A stretch of DNA of 12,749 nucleotides from Synechococcaceae cyanobacterium (GCA_947460085.1 CANHGA010000036.1:1-12749); one strand, 5' to 3'; positions 1 to 7,388 are shown, counted from the stretch's first letter. Translations and numbers: made by a program. Notes: generated from the sequence alone by a model not told the origin.

Positions 1-1242
1 ATCGGCGGGGGTGTGGCCGCTGCCCGAGGCAATCCGGCGCCTGCGGGAGGGTTGGGAGGCGAGCAGCTCGGGCTTGTTGCGCTCGGATTCGGTCATTGAG
101 CCGATCATGGCCTCAATTTTTTTGAGCTGCTGCTCCCCCTGTTTGAGCATGCCGTCGTCGATCTTGTTCATGCCAGGGATCATTTTCATCAGCCCGCCGA
201 GGGAGCCCATGCGCTTGATCAGGCGCATTTGCTGCAGGAAATCGGAGAAGTCGAAGGAGGCTTCCTGCAGCTTCTGCTGCATCCGCTCCACATCGGCCAG
301 TTCCACCTCTTTCTGGGCCTTCTCCACCAGGGTGAGCACGTCGCCCATGCCGAGGATGCGGCTGGCCATCCGCTCGGGGTGGAAGGGTTGCAGCGCCTCC
401 ACCTTTTCGCCGGTGCCGATGAACTTGATCGGCGCCCCGCTCACCTTGCGGATCGAGAGGGCGGCGCCACCCCTGGAATCGCCATCGAGCTTGGTGAGCA
501 CGGCACCGGTAATGCCCACCTGCTCGTGGAAGGCCCGGGTGAGGTTGGCGGCCTCCTGACCAATCATCGAATCCACCACCAGCAGCACCTCGTCGGGGGC
601 TGTGGCTTCGCGGATCCGCACCATCTCCTCCATCATCGATTGATCGATTTGGAGCCGGCCGGCGGTGTCCACCAGCACGGTGTCGAAGCCTTCCGCCTTG
701 GCCTTGGCAATGCCTGCGGCCGCAATGGCTTCTGGTTTGGCATCGGCCCCGAGGCTGAACACCTCCACCCCGATTTGGCGGCCCAAGGTGGTCAGCTGGT
801 CGATGGCCGCGGGGCGGTAGACGTCGGCGGCGACCAGCAGCGCCCTACGGCCTTGCTCCTTGAGGTGCAGGCCAAGTTTGGCGGTGGCCGTGGTTTTGCC
901 GGCTCCCTGCAGGCCCGCCATCAGCACCACCGTGGGACCTTCGCCGTCCCCTTTGGCCTTGGCCAGGGGGGCGTTTTCGCCGCCCATGGTTTCCACCAGC
1001 TGCCCATGCACCAGCTGGATGAATTTCTGGTCGGGGCTAACGCCCCGCACCACTTCGGCGCCCACGGCCTTGCGGCGCACCTCTTCGACAAACTCCTGCA
1101 CGACCGGCAGGCTGACGTCGGCCTCCAGCAGGGCCCGGCGGACCTCCTTGAGGGCCCCTTCAACGTTGGTCTCGCTGATGGTGGCTTGGCCCCTCAGGCT
1201 TTTGACAGCGTCTTCAAACCGCTGGGAAAGCTCGTCAAACAT
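1..1242 (-). CDS. ffh: Signal recognition particle protein Ffh (SRP54 GTPase), 3' end cut off by window
   Basis: GTPase of the signal recognition particle. It binds 4.5S RNA and signal sequences of nascent membrane proteins and docks with FtsY at the membrane. The reading frame runs open from an ATG at 1240-1242 to the window edge, giving 414 codons with no stop seen. An N-terminal helical N domain comes first (MFDELSQRFEDAVKSLRG). The G domain follows, with the P-loop GLQGAGKT at residues 110-117, the DTAGR G3 motif at 192-196 and TKLDGD at 250-255. The methionine-rich M domain comes last, with MIPGM at 354-358 and the RNA-binding RRRRIASGSG at about 400-409. The family is usually about 480-490 residues, so some 70 residues are missing off the left edge. 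No strong Shine-Dalgarno is seen before the ATG. The gene lies 86 bp downstream of ftn2 on the same strand, so co-transcription is possible but unproven. Confidence 0.97.
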   Translation of the reverse strand, partial: MFDELSQRFEDAVKSLRGQATISETNVEGALKEVRRALLEADVSLPVVQEFVEEVRRKAVGAEVVRGVSPDQKFIQLVHGQLVETMGGENAPLAKAKGDGEGPTVVLMAGLQGAGKTTATAKLGLHLKEQGRRALLVAADVYRPAAIDQLTTLGRQIGVEVFSLGADAKPEAIAAAGIAKAKAEGFDTVLVDTAGRLQIDQSMMEEMVRIREATAPDEVLLVVDSMIGQEAANLTRAFHEQVGITGAVLTKLDGDSRGGAALSIRKVSGAPIKFIGTGEKVEALQPFHPERMASRILGMGDVLTLVEKAQKEVELADVERMQQKLQEASFDFSDFLQQMRLIKRMGSLGGLMKMIPGMNKIDDGMLKQGEQQLKKIEAMIGSMTESERNKPELLASQPSRRRRIASGSGHTPAD

Positions 1243-1328
1243 CAGCAGGTGGCGAAGGGTGGGACCGGAGCCCCGGAGGTAGAGCCCCGGGGATCAAGCC
1301 CAGGAATGAAACGATCGTAAAAACCCGG
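1243..1328 (-). other. Short intergenic region between ftn2 and ffh
   Basis: This 86-bp spacer lies between the ftn2 stop and the ffh start. It is GC-rich and carries a 9-bp direct repeat GAGCCCCGG at 1268-1276 and 1282-1290 (plus-strand sense). On the minus strand a short palindrome (CCGGCTAGCCGG, 1325-1336) sits over the ftn2 stop and is followed by five Ts, but only about 4 bp can pair, so it is at best a weak terminator. I see no recognisable -35/-10 promoter for ffh. Confidence 0.35.
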
Positions 1329-3422
1329 CTAGCCGGCAGCGCGCCGGAAGCTCACCAGGCGCCAGTTGCCGTTGTCACGGGCAAACACGTAGCGATTGCG
1401 CAGTTGCAGGGTGGTGGCGGGTCCGGTGGGGGAGCCGCTGCGGTCCAGGCGGGTTTCGGTGTAGTCGAGGCCCACGGTGGCAGCGATGCGGCTGACGCTG
1501 CGCTCATCCACCACAAAGGATTGGATCTTGGTGGTGATCGATTCGGTCTCTCCGCGGTTTTGATCCGCGGCCACGGTGGCCTCGAGGCTCTCGATCTGGC
1601 TGGGACGGGCCATGGCCGCCAGTGGAATCGTGCTGGTTTTGCCAGCGAGCAGGGCCGCCTTGGCATCGAGCCAGGCCTCAAGCAGGGCCTGGATTTGGGC
1701 GTCGCTGGGCTCCGGGGTGCCCAAGGGGGCTGCTGGAGTGGCTTTGGGGACTGGCTTGGCGGCCGGAACGGGCTGCAGGGCCACCGGGGGCTGGGACGGC
1801 TGGGGTTTGGGCCCATGGGAGCGGCTGCGCACCAGGGCGGTGGCAGCGAGGGCTACCACCACGACGCCAGCGCCACCAAAGCCAAGCTGACGCTTGCTGG
1901 GCAACGGGATTGCAGGCAGGGTTGGCCAGTGCCACCGCTCGGGCCAGCGCAAATTCTCCGGCCAGTGCCACTGGGGCAGCCAGGCGTCCATCCAGGGTTC
2001 TTGGGGATCATCGAGATCGCCCTCTTCCAGCTGCTCGTCTGGGCCAGCAGCCGTTAGGGCGTTTGCTGGCAAATCGGCTGATGGACTGCCGCTCTGGCCC
2101 TGGGCTTGGTCGCTGGCGAAGGGATTGGTGAAGCCACTGAGGAAGTCGGAGGCCGCTCCGAAAACCGAGGGCTGGGGGCTGGCGCTGGCTGGGCCCGTTA
2201 GGGGCTCCTGGCCTTCCACGTAGGCCTGCACGTCCCGGTCAGCGAAGTAGGCCTCGAGGTCGGCATCGGCCTCGAGATCGCGGTAGCCCGGAAGCACGTC
2301 TCGAGAGAGCCAGTCGCTGCAATAGGCGCAGAGCTGGGCCAGGGGGTCGATGCTTTGCTTGACGGCCCACTGCTTCAATTGAGCGGAGGCGCCGTCTGCG
2401 AAGGCTTGGTGGGCCTGATCCACCTCCCCCAGCAGCAGGTGCAAGCAGGCCAAGAGCGGTTGGCTCCCTTCGGTGCCACTGGCTTGCAGCCGCGCCTTGG
2501 CGGCGGCAATCCGCTCGGGTTTGCGCTGGCCAAAGCCCGAAGCGGTGAGGGCTGTGGTGGCCAGGAAATCAGCAGCCCTGGAGTCAGCCCTAGGGGAGCC
2601 AGCGTCCAGCGAGTCATCGGCCCAGCGGCTGAACAGGTCCACCTGCTCCTGCACGGTGAGGAAGGCGCGGATTTGTTTGAAAAAGGCTTGGAATTCTTCG
2701 CCCGACAGGCTCGGGTCGTTGTTCCCCTCCAGGCCGCCCCGGCGTTGGACCAGTTGCTCGAGTAGCGCCAACCCCTCGGCGCGCTCGCTGACGGCGGTGA
2801 GATTGCGGCTGAGCAGGTCGAGCACGCGGAAGGGGGTGAGGCCTTCGAGCTCCTGGTTGATTTGATGGCGCAGGGCGGGGAGTTGGCCCATGCGTTGCAA
2901 AAGCTGCAGACCCTGCCTGAGGGTTTGGGCGGAACTTTCGTAGCGGCGCCGTTGGTATTGATCGGCCGCCGCTGCCAGGCAGGAGAGCCCGGCGAGCAAG
3001 GTCAAATCCGCTTCGCGGCTGCTGCCCAGGGCTGGCGCCTGGGGCGGCTGGAGGGCCCGGCTGGCCAGTTCGAAACATTCGAGGGGCTGATCAGCCTCCA
3101 AGAGGAGCAGCAATCCGCCCACCTCGTTGGAGCTGGGCACATCGAGGGCGGCGATGCTGGCACCGCTGCCGCTGGAGATGGCGGTCAGGTCGGTTTCGTA
3201 GACGAGGCGACGGTCGGCATCGCTGAGCAGGTCGGCGCTGGCGCGCAGCAGTTCCTCGCGGGACTGGAGGGTTTCCTCGGTGAACCCCTGGTCTGGGGCG
3301 CGGTCCAGCCGTTGCTGCAGGGTGCGCAGAACCGATTGGGCATCGGTGGTTGGCCCCACGCCAAGCAGCCGGAAGTGATCAATCGGTAGTTCCAACCTGG
3401 ACCGTCCTTTGGCTGGTGACAT
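1329..3422 (-). CDS. ftn2: Cell division protein Ftn2/ZipN (ARC6-like, J-like domain plus IMS/DUF4101 domain)
   Basis: Cyanobacterial homologue of plant ARC6. In this family the protein sits in the inner membrane, binds FtsZ and anchors the Z-ring. From the ATG at 3422 it has 697 residues. The N-terminus is the J-domain-like region that opens the family (ELPIDHFRLLGV), without an HPD motif. A long alpha-helical repeat-like region follows. A tryptophan-rich segment is at about residues 477-499, then one hydrophobic helix (GAGVVVVALAATALV) at about 517-531, then a Pro/Ala-rich linker. The C-terminal IMS domain starts near QALLEAWLDAKAALLAG and ends in NGNWRLVSFRRAAG. The frame stays open upstream to 3563, but that start would collide with pdhA. 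A TTG at 3393-3395 is a good alternative start: it puts the initiator exactly at the conserved ELPIDHF and has AAGGA 9 nt upstream. Divergent from pdhA. Confidence 0.9.
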   Translation of the reverse strand: MSPAKGRSRLELPIDHFRLLGVGPTTDAQSVLRTLQQRLDRAPDQGFTEETLQSREELLRASADLLSDADRRLVYETDLTAISSGSGASIAALDVPSSNEVGGLLLLLEADQPLECFELASRALQPPQAPALGSSREADLTLLAGLSCLAAAADQYQRRRYESSAQTLRQGLQLLQRMGQLPALRHQINQELEGLTPFRVLDLLSRNLTAVSERAEGLALLEQLVQRRGGLEGNNDPSLSGEEFQAFFKQIRAFLTVQEQVDLFSRWADDSLDAGSPRADSRAADFLATTALTASGFGQRKPERIAAAKARLQASGTEGSQPLLACLHLLLGEVDQAHQAFADGASAQLKQWAVKQSIDPLAQLCAYCSDWLSRDVLPGYRDLEADADLEAYFADRDVQAYVEGQEPLTGPASASPQPSVFGAASDFLSGFTNPFASDQAQGQSGSPSADLPANALTAAGPDEQLEEGDLDDPQEPWMDAWLPQWHWPENLRWPERWHWPTLPAIPLPSKRQLGFGGAGVVVVALAATALVRSRSHGPKPQPSQPPVALQPVPAAKPVPKATPAAPLGTPEPSDAQIQALLEAWLDAKAALLAGKTSTIPLAAMARPSQIESLEATVAADQNRGETESITTKIQSFVVDERSVSRIAATVGLDYTETRLDRSGSPTGPATTLQLRNRYVFARDNGNWRLVSFRRAAG
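1924..1971 (-). repeat. 12-bp direct repeat with 36-bp period inside ftn2 (Trp-rich segment)
   Basis: GGCCAGTGCCAC occurs perfectly at 1924-1935 and 1960-1971 (plus-strand sense). A third, degenerate copy (GGCCAGCGC) lies at 1942-1950. The 36-bp period is exactly 12 codons, so the encoded WHWP motif recurs in frame (QWHWPENLRWPE, then RWHWP). Seven tryptophans fall within 23 residues just before the Ftn2 membrane helix. Confidence 0.85.
3405..3409 (-). promoter_or_regulatory. Possible ribosome binding site for a TTG start of ftn2
   Basis: The minus strand reads AAGGA here, 9 nt before the TTG at 3393-3395. The ATG at 3422 has no purine-rich sequence at suitable spacing (CCCTGCCTA precedes it). 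This favours the TTG, which begins exactly at the conserved N-terminus of the family, but it does not prove it. Confidence 0.45.
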
Positions 3423-3448
3423 TAGGCAGGGCCGAACTTTAGGCAGGG
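3422..3448. repeat. Paired 10-bp direct repeat upstream of ftn2
   Basis: TTAGGCAGGG occurs at 3422-3431 and again at 3439-3448, a 17-bp period. One copy abuts the ATG of ftn2 and both lie in the ftn2-pdhA divergent region. The 17-bp period is out of frame, so coding does not explain it. It could be a protein-binding site or chance. Confidence 0.5.
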
Positions 3449-3561
3449 TCAGCGGTTTTGGCACCCATTGCCGGATTAGCTGGTGCCGGACCCCGTACAG
3501 TTCCTTTTGCATCAGCCGTCTCTGACAGGCGCCCGATTCAGCACCCGATTTCGCATCCGGC
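3423..3561. promoter_or_regulatory. Divergent ftn2-pdhA intergenic region
   Basis: This 139-bp region separates divergently read genes, so both promoters must lie here or inside the 5' ends of the genes. Besides the TTAGGCAGGG repeat pair, it holds an imperfect tandem repeat around 3529-3552 (GCGCCCGATTCA followed by GCACCCGATTTC, 10 of 12 matching) just before pdhA. I cannot assign -35/-10 hexamers with confidence. Confidence 0.4.
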
Positions 3562-4677
3562 ATGACACAGGCAGATATGGGTCAGGACATGGCGACCGCC
3601 TCCGGGGTCCCCTCCTGTTCGGCCGACTCCACCCACGTGGCCGGTCCCCATGCTGCGCGTCTTGAGAATTTGTATCCCGCGACTCCCGCCACGGTGAGCC
3701 GCGATGAAGGGCTGCTGCTCTATCGCGACATGACCCTGGGTCGGCGCTTCGAAGACAAGTGCGCCGAGATGTACTACCGGGGCAAGATGTTCGGCTTCGT
3801 GCACCTCTACAACGGCCAGGAGGCCGTCAGCACGGGCGTCATCAAAGCGATGAAGATGCAGCACGACTGGTTCTGCAGCACCTACCGCGACCACGTTCAT
3901 GCCCTCAGTTGCGGGGTGCCGGCCCGGGAGGTGATGAGTGAGCTTTTCGGCAAGGAGACCGGTTGCAGCAAGGGCCGCGGCGGTTCGATGCACCTGTTTT
4001 CCAAGGAACACCACCTGCTTGGCGGTTATGCCTTTATTGGTGAAGGCATCCCCGTGGCCCTGGGTGCCGCCTTCACCAGCCGCTACAAGCGGGATGCCCT
4101 GGGTGATGCGGGCAGCGATGCGGTGACCGCGGCCTTCTTTGGGGATGGCACCTGCAACATTGGCCAGTTTTACGAGTGCCTCAACATGGCGGCCCTCTGG
4201 AAGCTGCCGATCCTGTTTGTGGTAGAGAACAACAAGTGGGCCATTGGCATGGACCACAACCGCGCCACCAGTGACCCCGAGATTTGGCGCAAGGCTGCGG
4301 CCTTCGGCATGGCCGGTGAAGAGGTGGATGGCATGGATGTGTTGGCCGTTCGGGCCGCCGCCCAGCGCGCCGTTGAACGGGCCCGGGCTGGGGAAGGCCC
4401 CACGGTGCTCGAATGCCTCACCTACCGCTTCCGTGGCCACTCCCTGGCCGACCCCGATGAGCTGCGGGCTGAGGAGGAGAAGGCGTTTTGGGCCCAGCGT
4501 GATCCCATCAAGCAGCTAGCTGCCCACCTGGTGAGCCAACAGCTGGCCACCCCCGAGGAGCTCAAGGCGATCGAAAAGGAGATCGACGCTGAGATCGCCG
4601 ATTGTGTGGAATTTGCCCTAGCGGCCCCCGAACCCAAGCCGGAAGAGCTCACCCGCTACATCTGGGCAGAGGACTGA
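3562..4677 (+). CDS. pdhA: Pyruvate dehydrogenase E1 component, alpha subunit
   Basis: Thiamine-diphosphate-dependent E1 alpha subunit. With PdhB it decarboxylates pyruvate and passes the acetyl group to the lipoyl E2 subunit to make acetyl-CoA. The frame has 371 residues. The conserved core starts near residue 50 (GLLLYRDMTLGRRFEDKCAE), followed by MFGFVHLYNGQEAV. The TPP/Mg motif runs from GDGTCNIGQF (194-203) to VENN (221-224). YRFRGHSLADPDE at 288-300 is the conserved loop that is phosphorylated in mitochondrial enzymes. The N-terminal 40 residues are low in conservation, and ATGs at 3562, 3577 and 3589 are all possible starts; none has a convincing Shine-Dalgarno. PdhB is not adjacent, so the subunits are encoded apart. 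The stop lies 11 bp from the stop of the convergent sigma factor gene. Confidence 0.97.
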   Translation: MTQADMGQDMATASGVPSCSADSTHVAGPHAARLENLYPATPATVSRDEGLLLYRDMTLGRRFEDKCAEMYYRGKMFGFVHLYNGQEAVSTGVIKAMKMQHDWFCSTYRDHVHALSCGVPAREVMSELFGKETGCSKGRGGSMHLFSKEHHLLGGYAFIGEGIPVALGAAFTSRYKRDALGDAGSDAVTAAFFGDGTCNIGQFYECLNMAALWKLPILFVVENNKWAIGMDHNRATSDPEIWRKAAAFGMAGEEVDGMDVLAVRAAAQRAVERARAGEGPTVLECLTYRFRGHSLADPDELRAEEEKAFWAQRDPIKQLAAHLVSQQLATPEELKAIEKEIDAEIADCVEFALAAPEPKPEELTRYIWAED

Positions 4678-4688
4678 TCTTCTGCGTT

Positions 4689-5681
4689 TCAGTTGCTCCT
4701 CGGTAGGTGGTTGGTGAGGCTGCGCAGTTTGCGCAGGGCTTTGAGCTCCACCTGGCGTACCCGTTCCCGGGAGACGTCGAGCTGACGACCGATGTCGGCC
4801 AGGGTGTGGCGTTCGACGCCCTCGAGGCCAAAACGCAAGTGCAGCACTTGCCGCTCTTGCTCGCTCAAGTGGCTCATCCAGCGGCCTAATTGTTCCTGGT
4901 GCATGCCCCGTTCGACCCGGTCGAGGGGCTCTTCTTCGTTGGAGTCGGCAATCAGATCGCCGAGGAAGCTCCGGCTTTCATCACCATTGATCGGGGCATC
5001 CAGGCTGGAGGTCGTTAGGGCCTGGCTCAGCACGCTGTCGAGTTCATCGAGCGGCATGTCGAGGGCCTCGGAGATTTCCCTCCGGTTGGGCATGGCCCCG
5101 AGTTTGTGGGCCAGTTCCAGGCTCACCCTGCGAATGGCGGTAAGGCGCTCGCTGAGGTGAACCGGAAGGCGAATGGTGCGGGATTGGCAGGCAATGGCCC
5201 GGGTCATGCTCTGGCGGATCCACCAGAAGGCATAGGTGGAGAATTTGTAACCACGGGTGGGATCAAATTTCTCCACCGCCCGTTCTAGGCCAAGGGAGCC
5301 TTCTTGGATCAGATCGAGTAGTTCAAGGCCCCTATTTTGGTATTTCTTGGCAACGCTGACCACCAGCCTGAGATTGGCTTTCATCATCCGCGCTTTGGAG
5401 CGCTTGCCGATCTTGATGGTGCGCTTGTCCTGGTCGCTGAGTTGGTCTGCCCCAGCTAAAGAGTCTCCAGCTGTTGCTTCTCCAGTTGTTAGCTCTCCAG
5501 CTTCGAGGAGCCTCATCATGGCTTGGACTTGATTGCCAAGCTCGATTTCTTCTGCAGGGGTGAGGAGGGGTTCACGGCCAATGGTGGCCAAATACCAGCT
5601 GATTGGATCGCTACTTCGTCGGCGACTGCTCTCGCTAGCCCTTGGGGATGAAGAAGTCATGGCTAGTGCAATCCAGCCCAT
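4689..5681 (-). CDS. Group 2 RpoD-like sigma-70 family RNA polymerase sigma factor
   Basis: Primary-like alternative sigma factor that directs RNA polymerase to promoters; cyanobacteria carry several such group-2 paralogues for stress, light or circadian responses. It has 330 residues and no acidic region 1.1. Region 1.2 starts at SDPISWYLATIGREPLLTP (24-42). A variable linker with pentapeptide repeats lies at 60-79. Region 2 follows (NLRLVVSVAKKYQ, 103-115, then DLIQEGSLGLERAVEKFDP and YKFSTYAFWWIRQ). Then come region 3 and region 4.2 with the helix-turn-helix (TLADIGRQLDVSRERVRQVE), which recognises the -35 element. The ATG at 5681 has AAGGA 14 nt upstream, rather far; the ATG at 5660 (MTSSSPRA) is an alternative. 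I cannot say which cyanobacterial group-2 sigma (SigB-E or other) it matches. Confidence 0.95.
   Translation of the reverse strand: MGWIALAMTSSSPRASESSRRRSSDPISWYLATIGREPLLTPAEEIELGNQVQAMMRLLEAGELTTGEATAGDSLAGADQLSDQDKRTIKIGKRSKARMMKANLRLVVSVAKKYQNRGLELLDLIQEGSLGLERAVEKFDPTRGYKFSTYAFWWIRQSMTRAIACQSRTIRLPVHLSERLTAIRRVSLELAHKLGAMPNRREISEALDMPLDELDSVLSQALTTSSLDAPINGDESRSFLGDLIADSNEEEPLDRVERGMHQEQLGRWMSHLSEQERQVLHLRFGLEGVERHTLADIGRQLDVSRERVRQVELKALRKLRSLTNHLPRSN
5445..5504 (-). repeat. Degenerate 15-bp in-frame tandem repeat in the sigma factor linker
   Basis: Four 15-bp units are phased to codons: 5490-5504, 5475-5489, 5460-5474 and 5445-5459. The clearest identity is TCTCCAG starting at 5464, 5479 and 5494 (plus sense). 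They encode EAGEL, TTGEA, TAGDS and LAGAD, a pentapeptide with a central glycine usually followed by an acidic residue. The repeat fills the spacer between sigma regions 1.2 and 2. Confidence 0.65.
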
Positions 5682-5792
5682 AACTATGGGAGCTTTCCTT
5701 TGCGGTGGCGTGGGTTGTCAGCAACGCTTCATCTTTCCATCGCAATTCATCACAAAAGCAGCACTTCAGTCTCTCTGGGAGCCCTTTTGTCT
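5682..5792 (-). other. Intergenic region between the nnr fusion gene and the sigma factor gene
   Basis: This 111-bp spacer is noticeably less GC-rich than its neighbours. It should hold the sigma factor's promoter and leader if that gene is not read through from nnr. It contains AAGGA at 5696-5700 (minus sense), a possible Shine-Dalgarno. I see no intrinsic terminator hairpin with a T-run for nnr and no confident -10 element. Confidence 0.3.
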
Positions 5793-7388
5793 TCAATTAG
5801 ACACCGGGCTGGCCGTGCCAGTGGCGAGGATCGCGGCCACCTCTGGTGGGCTGGGTTGGTTGAGCTGGCAGCCCGCTAGGGCATGGTCCAGAGCTGCTGA
5901 GGCCAGGATCTGGCCATCTCCGCCGGCGCTAGCTCCCAGGCCGGCGGCATAGCCGGCCAGGACATCACCGAGCCCGGCTCGGGCGGCGCGGGGGTTGGCC
6001 TTTAGCAGTTGCCAGCGGCGGCCATCGGCGGCGGCCACGATGCTGCGGGCACCCTTGAGCAGCACGCTGGCCCCACTGGCCTGGGCAGCCTGGTGGGCAG
6101 CTTCCAATGGAGGCAGGGCGGCCCACTGGGGAAACAGGCGGGCGAATTCGCCGGGGTGGGGGGTGAGCCAGGTGGGCCCCCGGCGCTGCTGCAGCCAGGC
6201 CAGGCCCCTGCCATCCATCTGGGACAGCCGGTTGAGCCCATCGGCATCGATCACTAACAGCCCCTCGAACGCTTGCAGGGGCTGCCAGCCCTCAAGTCCT
6301 CCGGCGGCACTCCCAGGGCCACTCCCAGGGCCACTGCTAGCCCCAATACCCGGGCCGATCAGCACCGCATCCAGGCGCTCCAGGGTTGCGCTGGCTAAGC
6401 CCTCCAGCAGGAGATCACCTGCTGGGCTGCAGGCCAGCTCCTGGTTCACCACCACGTGGGGCAATTGCTGCCACAGGCTTTGCCCCATGGGGGCTGGCAG
6501 GGCCGCGCGCAGGCTGCCGCAGCCGGAGCTGCTGGCACCGGCCAGGGCTAGGGCCGCGGCTCCTCGGTAGGGGCTGCTTCCGGCAATCACCAGCAGCCGC
6601 CCCCGTTGGTATTTGCTGGCCGCTGGGGCGTTGGTGGCCCATGGGGTTGGGGGGCCGGCTTGCTGTGGGGGACCGCCTTGGTGGTCTTTGGGGCCGAGGG
6701 CCAGGGGTTGGTTGGCGGGTAATCCAGCCAACAGGGCTGGGGGGAGGCCCAGATCCAGGCGCACCAGCTGCCCCACGTAGGCGAGGGCGGGATCCTGTAC
6801 CAGACCGGTTTTGACCAGGCCGATCGTGGTGGTGCAGTGGGCAACCGCCGCCGTGGCCCCCAGGCAGATCCCCCGGTCGGCGCAGAGTCCGGTCGGGACA
6901 TCCACGGCCAAGAGGTGGTGGGGCCGTTGCCGTTGCCGCGCCAGCAGCAGGTTTTCGATGGCATCCCCCGGGCCTTGGCGTTGGCCGATGCCAAACAGGC
7001 CATCAATCCAGAGGGCCCCATCGGCCGGATCGGGTGCCTCTTGGAGCAGTGGAATCCCAAGCCAGCGGCCATGGCCCAGGTGGGCGGCCGTGAGTGGTTT
7101 GTGGCGCTCAAATGGGCTCCAGATCCGCACTGCCACTCCGGCCAGGTGCAATTCCCTGGCCACCACCAGGGCATCGCCGCCGTTGTGACCTGGCCCCACC
7201 AGCACCAGCGCCCCGGCCTGGAGGGGTTCGTGTTCCAGCAGATGGCGGGCCATGAGCAGGGCCGCCTTTTCCATCAAGGCCTCGACCGGAAGCCCACTGG
7301 CGAATAGCAGCTGCTCGAGCTGGGCCATCTGCCCGCCGCTGACGAGCAGGTGATCGGCATCACGGGGCACGGGTACTGGCTCGGGCAC
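5793..7388 (-). CDS. nnr: Bifunctional NAD(P)H-hydrate repair enzyme (epimerase + ADP-dependent dehydratase)
   Basis: Metabolite-repair enzyme for damaged NADH/NADPH. The N-terminal NnrE (YjeF_N) domain interconverts the R and S hydrates. The C-terminal NnrD (carbohydrate-kinase-like) domain dehydrates the S form using ADP. It has 531 residues, the usual size of the fused form. The NnrE part (about 1-215) shows GHNGGDALVVARELHLAG from residue 67, WIDGLFGIG (127-135) and DVPTG (163-167). A Pro/Gln/Gly-rich linker spans about 224-258. NnrD shows RGRLLVIAGSSPYRGAA, AVLIGPGIG (341-349), TPHPGEF (409-415) and NPRAARAGLGDVLAG (465-479), whose Asp475 is the expected catalytic residue; the usual small residue before it in GxGD is Leu here. 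The start is GTG (7386-7388) with no clear Shine-Dalgarno. Divergent from mnmA across 46 bp. Confidence 0.94.
   Translation of the reverse strand: MPEPVPVPRDADHLLVSGGQMAQLEQLLFASGLPVEALMEKAALLMARHLLEHEPLQAGALVLVGPGHNGGDALVVARELHLAGVAVRIWSPFERHKPLTAAHLGHGRWLGIPLLQEAPDPADGALWIDGLFGIGQRQGPGDAIENLLLARQRQRPHHLLAVDVPTGLCADRGICLGATAAVAHCTTTIGLVKTGLVQDPALAYVGQLVRLDLGLPPALLAGLPANQPLALGPKDHQGGPPQQAGPPTPWATNAPAASKYQRGRLLVIAGSSPYRGAAALALAGASSSGCGSLRAALPAPMGQSLWQQLPHVVVNQELACSPAGDLLLEGLASATLERLDAVLIGPGIGASSGPGSGPGSAAGGLEGWQPLQAFEGLLVIDADGLNRLSQMDGRGLAWLQQRRGPTWLTPHPGEFARLFPQWAALPPLEAAHQAAQASGASVLLKGARSIVAAADGRRWQLLKANPRAARAGLGDVLAGYAAGLGASAGGDGQILASAALDHALAGCQLNQPSPPEVAAILATGTASPVSN
6309..6332 (-). repeat. 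Two perfect 12-bp tandem copies inside the NnrD domain
   Basis: ACTCCCAGGGCC occurs twice back to back (6309-6320 and 6321-6332). It encodes GPGS twice in a surface-loop-like stretch (residues 353-360) just after the GPGIG motif. The in-frame duplication adds four residues and probably tolerates length change. Confidence 0.85.

Noticed and set aside
229..1320. Long plus-strand open frame (363 aa) opposite ffh
   Set aside because: The minus strand encodes an unmistakable Ffh over the same bases. The plus-frame product is His/Gly/Leu-rich with no family features, a typical shadow in high-GC DNA.
1325..1336. Palindrome CCGGCTAGCCGG before a T-run as an ftn2 terminator
   Set aside because: Only about 4 bp can pair once a loop is allowed, so it is too weak to call a terminator.
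3423..3563. 47-residue N-terminal extension of Ftn2 starting at 3563
   Set aside because: It would overlap the pdhA start region and precede the conserved family N-terminus with unrelated sequence.
3538..4440. 300-aa minus-strand open frame opposite pdhA
   Set aside because: Antisense shadow of a clear E1 alpha gene; no recognisable motifs.
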